A DNA stretch of 64,000 nt from Haberlea rhodopensis. Its lineage: Eukaryota; Streptophyta; Magnoliopsida; Lamiales; Gesneriaceae. The stretch covers positions 124,001-188,000 of the forward strand of contig CAJQUN010000409.1 in assembly GCA_907163345.1 (NCBI GenBank), read 5' to 3'. Below the pieces are notes generated by a model, which had not been told where the DNA came from, searched no databases, and worked only from the letters and a program-made list of their open reading frames with translations. The position numbers and the translations under genes were made by a program. This document shows, piece by piece, positions 55,744-64,000 of this stretch (within the stretch, counting starts at the first letter, position 1; every line of letters begins with the position of its first letter).

Positions 55744-56060
55744 CTTTTTTTATTTTTTTTATTTTTTTTAACATGAAATATATATTAGATTAATTGATCA
55801 GGCACTTTACAATCGGATCCCAGCCCGAAAGCGGCTGTACAAACCAAAGACAACAAGAAATACAAATACCAAACTAGAATACGGACGTAAAGATGCCTAG
55901 AGAATGTGTGAGGAGAATGCATCCGAGTAAACGAATCTCCAGAAACCACACAGTCATCACTAATAAATTGTTAGGACACTGATTCCGTAAAGGTCCCTCA
56001 AATCATTGGGCAAAATTGCCACAGAGCCGGATACTAAAAATAAGGTCAGCACTTCAATAA
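55744..56060 (-). mobile_element. Possible retroposon 3' end with A-rich tail
   Basis: On the minus strand a moderately GC-rich segment (TTGTACAGCCGCTTTCGGGC, then GATCAATTAATCTAATATAT) ends in ATGTTAAAAAAA followed by A-rich sequence at 55743-55770. This layout fits the 3' end of a non-LTR element or processed transcript. No coding domain seen. Confidence 0.3.
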
Positions 56061-58043
56061 TAATAATAATAACAATAATAATAAGGTCAGCAGATCGTGG
56101 ACTTTTTTAAAAAAAAATTGTGACTGGACCGATTCAATCAATTTTGTTAAAAAATATTAATAAATAGTGGTCATCCGACATGGCCGATTACCATAGATTA
56201 ACCAACAATTTCAATTTGCAATGACAAATTGAGGGAGAATTTGCATTTTTTTTATAAAAAAAGCCTAAGTGTTACATCCGTTATGAAAGTCAAGGTTCCG
56301 ATTCCAAAACAACCGTTCTAATTCCAATGAAAGGTGAGACTGGAATCGAACCGCTTGATACTGTTTGGGTTCTAGCTTTTTAATGGTTTCGGTTACAGTT
56401 TGAACTAAATTTATACTTTAAATTTTAACCATAAAAGTAAAAATTATGATACAATATACGATACAGTTAAACAAATTAGTCAATATTATACTATAAAATA
56501 TTATTAATATTTATTTTATTGAAAAACTAAAAATAATAGGTTAAATTTATTTTATATACATCAAAAATAATTTAATGTGTCTATAAATTTATATATATAT
56601 ATATTAAAATATAAAATTAATTATATTTCTAGTTACGATTTTTTTATTTTAGGAACTGGAACTAAATCATAAGTCCATAGTTCCGGTTTCGCTTTCAAAA
56701 ACGAAATTGTGGCCGGGTCTAATGTCCTAGCCTACACCATATTTTCTAATCCTCGACTTTGAGGTTTTGTTTATTTATCTCTTTTCATCTGATATCTTTG
56801 ATTCTTCTGAAATAACGAATATACAAAGCAAATTAAAAACAAAATCCCCTTCGAAATGAGAAGAGATTTACCAAATAGTAATATGGTTTGATGCAAATTA
56901 CATAATTTATTTGTGTTAAGTAATTTTTATGCAAAAAAATTAGAGATTGTATTAAAATGTAAAACTATATAGATTATATTTTTATAAGAATTTATGGTGA
57001 CTTATAAAAAATTTTAGCTGATGAGTGATATGGTCATTAAACTTGGATAAAATTTGCATAATGTTGATATTTTTGTTTGTGAATCTGCTATAATAGATTT
57101 TTTCATCAATGTAGAATATTAAATAATAAAAGTATATTTGGTATTATACAAAAATTAGTTTTACAACTGACTTATACTTAATAATAAAGTAAGTATAGAT
57201 TATTATTATTATTTTATGTGGGAAAATATCAAATTTTGATAAATACTAGTAAGAATAAAACATTTATCCAATTTTATCATATGTTTCGTAATATATTAAA
57301 AATACATAAAGTCGTCACCTAAGTTGACCTATGTTGGGGGCCAAATTTGTAAGTTGACATATTTTGGATTTTGGTACATTAAGGGTCATTGATTTGCGGG
57401 ATGGGATAAGTAATACAATGATTAAATTATGAGAAATGATAAATAATATAGTGTGCTATGTTATATGTTGTTTGTTTGGATGATAAGATGATTGATTAAT
57501 TTTATTTCGGAAATTTGAATTTCAAATTTTGGCTGGAATTTCAAATTTTTTGGATTAAGTTTTTGGAAATAAATTGAAATTTTGGCGGAATTCAAATTTT
57601 AAAATAGTAAAAAAAAGCATGGGAAAGTGTGTATGTCATTTTGATACAAAATCGAATAAATATGATGAGATTATAATTTTTTCAATCCTGCAAACGTGAT
57701 ATTAAAAATTAATCGTAAGGCTATTAATCCCTACCATTCAAACCAAGCATGCCCTAAATAGTCAAAATTTGATTTTCATCTTGTAAGTTATGTTTTTTAA
57801 AGAAAAAAAAAAATCAATTTTCTAATTTCGAAATCAAATTTAAACTATTTATCTTACCAAAACAAAAATAATAATCAAACATCGAGGATCATTAGGTTGT
57901 GTTCAGCTCACCTTATTAGATTGGGTTAAATTAGTTATCAATGGACATCCATTGCTCTACTCAGGTATTGAAAAGCCCGAAAAATTACCTAAGCCAATGA
58001 CTAATTTGAAAAACCAGGTAGGAAGCATCACAACTTGTTGGCG
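56061..58043. other. AT-rich host DNA with a possible old MITE
   Basis: No supported gene. Around 57455-57765, TTGTTTGGATGATAAGATGA and, inverted, GGTTTGAATGGTAGGGATTA face each other as imperfect ends. Confidence 0.35.
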
Positions 58044-59461
58044 TGATGTCTACTCAACTAATATACAATAATGGTGTGCGTTTATCGTATACGCTCAAAT
58101 TAACCCTTCTCAGTTAACAACAATTTAATGTAGCAGCGTAAGTAGGGATCGATCCCATAGGAAAGTGAGTATATTTGTGCTAACAAGTATCACAATAGGG
58201 GGTTTTTGCAATCTTTAACTACAACTAAATTAAACTAAAGCAAGCAAATTACTAGATTATCAAGATTAAAAAGCAATTCTTGGTTTTTGGTCAACTTTAC
58301 CTTTAGAAATTATTCTCTTGATCATCAAATCACTTAAACATTTGAATTCATTCAATTATTCATCAATTGAGAACTTAATTCCTCACTCACCTTAATCGTA
58401 GTCAAATAGAAAACAGCATTCAATTCGACTCTTATCAAATCTTTAACCAAAACTACAGCCGTTAAGATTAAATCAATGATAGCTTCAAAAATTAGTAAGT
58501 TTGATTAATCTAATCAATAAAAACTACAGCCGTTAGAATTAATGATCCAATCGTTTTTCCTAAGAAGACCAACAACAGGTAATTATCAATCTAAGTTGCT
58601 TCTTAATTAGCATTAGATAGTGTATGTGATTATTAGGTTATCAATCTATCAATCAAACACAACAATCATAATAGTCATAATCTGAAAAACAAATTGAAAT
58701 TGAATTAAAAATCCAACAATCAAACCAAAATTTTCACAAGTGTTTTTATTCCAAAGGCAAGTATCCCTCAACCAAGAATCAAAGTGTTTAGCTACTCATA
58801 ATTGGATTAAAAACAAGCAAATCTATTCTAGAAAACATTAAACTAATGGTAAAAGAAAAATTACTAAAAGGAATCACGATTCCGCAGCGTCGCTTCCGTC
58901 TTCGTTCTTCACAAAAGTTGAAAGAAATTTTATTCTACTATTTAAAACTATGTTCTAAAGTCTGAATCCTCCCTTAAAGAGGCTGATTTTCAAGTATATA
59001 GAGATGTGTAGGCTGATATGGTAGGTTAGATACCATGTAGGAAGGAAAGAAATCATGTCTCCACACTTTCCAAAACACTGCAGCCGATCGATCGAGCTCC
59101 TCTTCACGATCGATCGCCAATTCCCTGCCTCGCTCGATCGATCGAGCTCTTCCTCTCGATTGATCGAGCACTCGCATAATTTGTTGCTTAGATTTTCTGT
59201 CTTGCTCGATCGATCGAGCTCGTCCGGCGATTGATCGAGCACCTTATATAAGTTTTATGCATTTTTCTTTGTCTACTTTGTTCCCTTGTCAACTCCAATG
59301 CATTTCTTGATCCTTATTCGCCCTTATTAGCTCGATTTCTTTGATTTCCCTACAATTACACAAATATACAATTAGGTAGCATATGTATTAAATTATCCAT
59401 CAAAACGTACCAAATCGTAGACAATTAAGCGCAATAGATGTGTCTATTTCTAGTCATATCA
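58044..59461 (-). mobile_element. 3' LTR of Athila-lineage element J
   Basis: Minus strand TGATATGACTAG...GAGTAGACATCA, 1418 bp. The right side is the element's polypurine tract (GTATGTGGGTATT). It includes GGGATCGATCCCTACTTACG, a common phrase near the end of Athila LTRs (58142-58161). The left end (TGATGTC at 58044) is chosen for the TGAT...ATCA termini shared with solo LTR I and is less certain. Confidence 0.7.
59084..59240. repeat. CGATCGATCG palindrome cluster in LTR J
   Basis: Six copies or near copies, mostly extended to CTCGATCGATCGAGCTC, at 221-377 bp from the LTR start. Confidence 0.88.
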
Positions 59462-61105
59462 AATACCCACATACTTAAACTTTACTCGACCTCGAGTAAA
59501 TCAGAGAAAACTACAATATTTTTGTTTGGCTCATAGCATCATAACAAAATAACATGTTCTCACTTTAATGCCTCAATAATTTTAAACATGCATAGTAATG
59601 AAAGGCGGTGAAAAGTTAACAGTGGAGCAAGTTCAATCCCTAAACATTTCATACTTAACAAAGCAGTGAACGTGCGTGTGTGATCATAAGCAAATGTCGT
59701 ATGCGAATTATTGATCCAACAAATGTAAACCTGCAATAGTTCAAGTTGTACACCAATACAAGTATAAGCTCACTTGCACACTCATCTCCACTATCTTAGC
59801 CACTTGCAAACACAAATCAAGTAGGTCTTTATTAGCTTGTAGTTTGGCCTAGGTATTGGCTTATGAAAGAAAGTGAAAAGATGCATCAAACAAGAGAGTA
59901 TGGTGATATGCACAATAATTAGGTTTTCTTCTTGCATGCTTTTTTTTGCAATGTAAACTTTAATCATTTTTTTCTTTTTTGTGCCTTGGCTCCCGTTGGA
60001 GTCATATTTGTATTAATTCTTTTCAAGGCATCCCTTTTCTTTCATGAATTTCATTCTTTTGACAATGAAGCTCAAAACATATGATTCAATGAATACATAA
60101 GTGCATGTGAATGAAACACATCATACTCCCTTCAAAGGTGTGGGTTAAAATCACATTTAGGCTTATTACGGATGGATGATAAGCTAGTCAAAGAATGTCG
60201 AATGGGTGTTGTTTGTATGCTTAGCATACAACCATTCTTTTGCATTAAAGCTCAAAAAAGGGTACTAGTGATTGATTTTCTTTACATGGTAGGCTTGAAA
60301 GGCTCAAACGCATCAAAGATTGTCTATATCACTTTCATGTTCGCAAGTAGTCTAGACATACGCCTCAATGAGCATGTAGTTAAGTTCTAGCATGTATTAG
60401 AGACTTCCTAAGACTATCACAAATTCACACAATCTTCACTAAGTTATGCACACTTCACAAGTCATGACGGATTCGTGTTCAAAATATTCAATTACTATGT
60501 CAAAGCAAAATTTGCATTAGAGATCAAAGTGTTCCAAGGTTAACAATTCACCTATGTTCAAAAGCATGCATGCCATCAATTAGGTTTCATCATGGGCTAG
60601 TGATTCTAAGTATGCATTCATTACTAACTATGAGCTCAAAATTTCAAATTTTTCTATTTGTTTTGTATTTTTTTTAATAGGAAAGTAATAACACACCATT
60701 AATCCCTCCCCTATACTTAAATCTTACATTGTCCACAATGTAAGGTAAAAAATATAAGAAAAGAGAAAAGTCTAACTATGAAATCAATAAATAAAAATTT
60801 AAAAGGAAAAGGAAAACTAACTCCCCTTGGGTTGCCTCCCAAGCAGCGCCTCTGTTTAATGTCGGTGGCCCGACGTCAGTCCTCGTGATCAGTCAAAGTT
60901 TGGCGGATCCTCCTAGAGCCACCTTGATGTTCACTTGTCCACCTTCCTCGTTTTGGAAACCCTCATAATAATGCTTCAATCGGTGACATTCACCTTGAAT
61001 GTCTTAGCGGTGTCCAAACTCTGAATTTCCACTGCACCATGAGAAATATACATTAGTAATGATAAAAGGTCCATTCCATCTAGAACGAAGCTTACCTGGA
61101 AATAG
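59462..61105 (-). mobile_element. 3' untranslated region of element J
   Basis: Long AT-rich non-coding region between integrase and LTR, ending at the polypurine tract. It includes the + strand phrase GGTTGCCTCCCAAGCAGCGC (60830-60849), which I associate with Athila-type elements. Confidence 0.65.
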
Positions 61106-61383
61106 TCAAAGGCGTGAATGGTAAAGGAGAACTTTTTGACCAACTTCAAAGCTCCTCCTTGATGTCATCTTGTCATGGAAGTCATTCGTCTTTTCCTTGT
61201 AGATCCTTGCTCTCTCATAGGACTCATTCCTTATCTCCTCTAATTCTTGTAATTGCAAATTCCGATGCACTCCACTCTCATCATAGTTCATGTTAAAGTT
61301 CTTCACAGCCCAGTATGCTCTATGCTCCAGCTCTACAGGGAGATGATAGGGTTTGCCAAAAAATAATCAATACGGGGACATAC
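61106..61383 (-). pseudogene. Element J integrase C-terminal fragment
   Basis: The minus strand reads FGKPYHLPVELEHRAYWAVK, then ELEEIRNESYERARIYKEK and FEVGQKVLLYHSRL, the conserved C-terminal part of Athila-lineage integrase. One stop lies near 61367, and the frame is lost below 61106. It is cut at 61383 by element K. Confidence 0.82.
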
Positions 61384-63507
61384 TGTAAGGACCCTAATCC
61401 TTAAGTGCGGAATAAAGGCATAATAGAGCTAAATAAATGATCAGAGTAGAGTAAATAAGTTGAGTCTATGAGCTTAAGCCTTTACATGCCAAGATAAGGA
61501 CTACCAAAAAAGATTAATTACATTCCAATCAATGAATGTTCAACTATAGTTTTATACTACTCCTAGAGTAGATACTATCAAAAAATTAATCCTGTCCTTT
61601 CTGCCTCAAAAGAATGCTTCATAAGCTCACCACCTCAACCCGTTCAAGCCCATCTATCATGCCAAAAAGGTACCTACAAGGACAACCCCCAACATGAGCA
61701 ATAATAATCATTCATATTCAACACAATATGAAGATAAAGCGTAAATGCATAATCAATATAAAAACACTTCCTGTTTTCCCATGCATTTCAAATGCTTCCC
61801 GTTTGGTTGTCCCTGTACCATAACTCATGAGTATAATCAACAGATTATTTTTAATGGCCAAAACATGTCATGACATCATATACCATCTCAACTGTACCAC
61901 ATATTGGTCACCATTCCCTAGTCTGTCCATCACAGTGTATTTTAATGCCCCTCGCTTATATTCATATGGGCGGCATAGGATAACCTCGCTACAATGGACA
62001 TGCGGCGCTCCCACCCCTCGCTTCACAGAGAGCGGCAAATACCCTTTCCTCGCCCCATATGACGACCACGCTCAAATGTGACATGCGGCGCTCCCACCCC
62101 TCGCTTCACATTTAGCGGAACCAATACAAAAGCGGCAAGCATTAAAATCATCAAAGGATGACCACGACTCATGGGATGTGCATCCAATAATCATAATATG
62201 CATCTAACATCAATGTGCATAAATTACCATGTATATGCATCTACTATGCAATACCTCATATGGCATAAATAAACATGTATATGCATCCACTATGCAATAC
62301 CCCATATATACTCGCATCCACAATGCATAAACAATGAGCATATAAAATACATGTTACCGTTGGGTGCCCGTACGTCCACTACGTACCTTTCCAAAATGTG
62401 GAATGTGATTGGACCTCAATTCCTTGGCTGCGTTGCCACCTGGGTTGGTTCTACATATTCACAAATACCAATATTAGAACCCAATAATAGTCCAATACCA
62501 AAAATCCCACAAAAACACCCAAAAACACCATTTTTGGTGTCTCGCGATCGATCTCCATCAAGCCCCGATCGATCGCGAGAACACACTGCCTCGCCCAACA
62601 TTTTTAAACAATCCGCGATCGATCGCGGAGATAGCGCCGATCGATCGCGGCCTCGCCGATCGATCGCGCGCATCTCGCGATCGATCGCCGAAGCGCACTG
62701 CCTCAGCGCTGTTGCTCGCGATCGATCGCGAGCGGACGCCGATCGATCGCCGAGCTGCGGGAAATCGAGATTCGGGCACTATTCACCCATCTCCTTCCCA
62801 AACACCAACAAACCCACCAATACCAACATAAATCAAACTCAACAACTCAAAACCAACACTAAACATCATAACAAACTCAAATATACTACATCCAACCAAA
62901 ATATTACCAAAACCATAACACCCAACACAACCCATTTTAAACCCTTCAAAACCAACCCAAACTTAAACAAAACCTTACAAAAATAAACCATGAGGTACCC
63001 ATACCTCTTGGGGATCTCAAATCACCCAACAATCTTCCACAAATCAAAGTTTGCAAGGTCTCCTCTTCACCTCAAAGGTGGAACTCGAAAATTAAGGGGA
63101 AGGGAAGGGTTTGGGTGATATTTTGGTAAAGTAAGAGTGAGGGATGTAAAGTGGGGTTTGGGGAATAAAAAGGTGTTGGTTATTTAAAATGCATACCAAA
63201 CAATTCCATGGTGTATAAAACACCCCAACATGATATTTTTCAAAGCATTTACTCAAAATGCACCATAATATCAATTAACACATGATTTCTCATAAATTGC
63301 TAACCAAGGCAAATAAATCATGCTTCCCATAATATTTACCCAACATGCACCACATGCACCCTGAAATGCAACCCCGGTCACCCTATCCATATGACCATGC
63401 ATTTTCCATAAGGTAAATAATTTCCAACACATAATCAATTACCATATAATTAATCATGTAAACACAATTAAAGCCAAATAGTAATTAACCATTTCGGGGA
63501 TGTCACA
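61384..63507 (-). mobile_element. 3' LTR of element K (Tekay-like)
   Basis: Minus strand TGTGACATCCCCGAAATGGT...TAGGGTCCTTACA, 2124 bp, preceded by AGTAGGGGAGTAT (polypurine tract). Leader exon at 62387-62450 on the minus strand (TATGTAG|AACC...GGAAAG|GTACGTAG), first donor GTATGGGTACC at 63004. The interior has GCTTCACA-type repeats at 62025-62115. It sits in the integrase of J; the presumed duplication is CATAC (61379-61383), with its partner outside the window. Confidence 0.87.
62543..62752. repeat. CGATCGATCG palindrome cluster in LTR K
   Basis: Eight copies or near copies in 210 bp, at 755-964 bp from the LTR start, the same offset as in LTR F, inside inferred leader intron 1. Confidence 0.92.
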
Positions 63508-63519
63508 ATACTCCCCTAC

Positions 63520-64000
63520 TTATAAGATTTCGTCCTCGAAATCACATGCACTTACCCCAACAGAAATTAAACATAAACTCATACCAGAGAATTGTTCCGG
63601 GTAGTGCTGCACCATATGCTGCTCCGTCTCCCACGTAGCCTCCACGACACCCCTGCGATCCCACTGAACTTTGATCATCGGTATCACTTTGTTCCGAAGT
63701 CTACGGTCTGCTCTGTCCAGAATTCTAACAGGCCGTTCCACATAAGATACATCTGACTCTAACTGAACTTCGGAAGGCTGTAACACGTGAGACGGATCCG
63801 GCTCATACTTCCGCAGCATAGATACATGAAACACATCATGTATCCCAGATAAAGAAGGCGGCAAAGCCAGTCGGTAAGCTAAAGTGCCAATGCGCTGCAA
63901 GATCTCGTATGGTCCAACATACCTCGGAGACAGTTTCCCGCGCATCCCAAACCGCACAACGCCTCTGAAAGGCGAGATCTTCAAAAAGACCTTATCTCCC
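63520..64000 (-). CDS. Element K integrase C-terminus and chromodomain (partial)
   Basis: An open frame from the window edge to the stop at 63520. It has the integrase C-terminal fold (KISPFRGVVRFGMRGKLSPR, VFHVSMLRKYEPDPSH) and the chromodomain (IPMIKVQWDRRG, EATWETEQHM), ending CDFEDEIL just before the polypurine tract. It is closely similar to element A (27902-28465), but without frameshift in the visible part. The rest of pol lies to the right of the window. Confidence 0.9.
   Translation of the reverse strand, partial: GDKVFLKISPFRGVVRFGMRGKLSPRYVGPYEILQRIGTLAYRLALPPSLSGIHDVFHVSMLRKYEPDPSHVLQPSEVQLESDVSYVERPVRILDRADRRLRNKVIPMIKVQWDRRGVVEATWETEQHMVQHYPEQFSGMSLCLISVGVSACDFEDEIL

Noticed and set aside
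54605..58043. Host gene in the longest element-poor stretch
   Set aside because: No frame above chance length, no splice-linked exons and very high AT content.
1..64000. tRNA, rRNA or organelle-derived DNA
   Set aside because: I found no cloverleaf, rRNA core motif or plastid/mitochondrial gene by eye; only tRNA-complementary primer sites of retroelements.

Overview
The window is plant nuclear DNA, almost entirely transposable elements. It suggests a eudicot. The extra reading frame of the leftmost Copia element resembles an uncharacterised family that I associate with Lamiales, so that order is a tentative guess. There is no operon-like layout and no intact host gene. The only recognisable host locus is a P-class pentatricopeptide repeat (PPR) pseudogene, split by a 19-kb retrotransposon. 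Target-site duplications (TSDs), PBS, PPT and LTR ends let most of the window be resolved into nested insertions.

Left part (1-11119): the 3' end of a Copia element with a long extra ORF and a 1.4-kb LTR (1-4575) sits inside a minus-strand Tekay-like LTR (4576-5386). Next come the 3' end and LTR of an Athila-like element (5387-8122) and a non-autonomous Helitron (8140-10584) that carries gene-fragment exons. AT-rich host DNA then leads into the PPR pseudogene.

Centre (11120-31640): PPR pseudogene part 1; Gypsy chromovirus A (11486-30507, TSD GCTCT); inside its integrase, solo LTR B (17605-27863, TSD ATGGG); inside B, minus-strand Copia C (19657-27317, TSD GGTTA, LTRs that read as identical); then PPR pseudogene part 2.

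Right part: a chromovirus deletion derivative H (32604-35545) holds solo LTR I (33339-34974, TSD ATGAG). Chromovirus D (36185-54604, minus, TSD GTGTA) contains truncated LTR E, which is itself interrupted by deleted Tekay-like element F (39852-43031, TSD TTATT). D also contains a near-complete Tat-lineage element G (43471-53815, minus, TSD GGTAC) with an antisense, apparently spliced extra gene. AT-rich host DNA (54605-58043) follows. Last is an Athila-lineage 3' end J (58044-61383), cut by Tekay-like element K, which runs off the window.

Two features recur across unrelated insertions and are the main points of interest. (1) The Tekay-like LTRs A, B and K, and in part F and the 4.6-kb fragment, share a leader layout with two apparent introns around a 60-64 nt exon, ending just before the gag ATG. 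(2) Clusters of perfect short palindromes (CGATCGATCG in five LTRs, GGCGTAGCTACGCC in another) lie at fixed offsets from the LTR start within each lineage, although their sequence differs. All statements come from reading the sequence; no alignment or database search was run.
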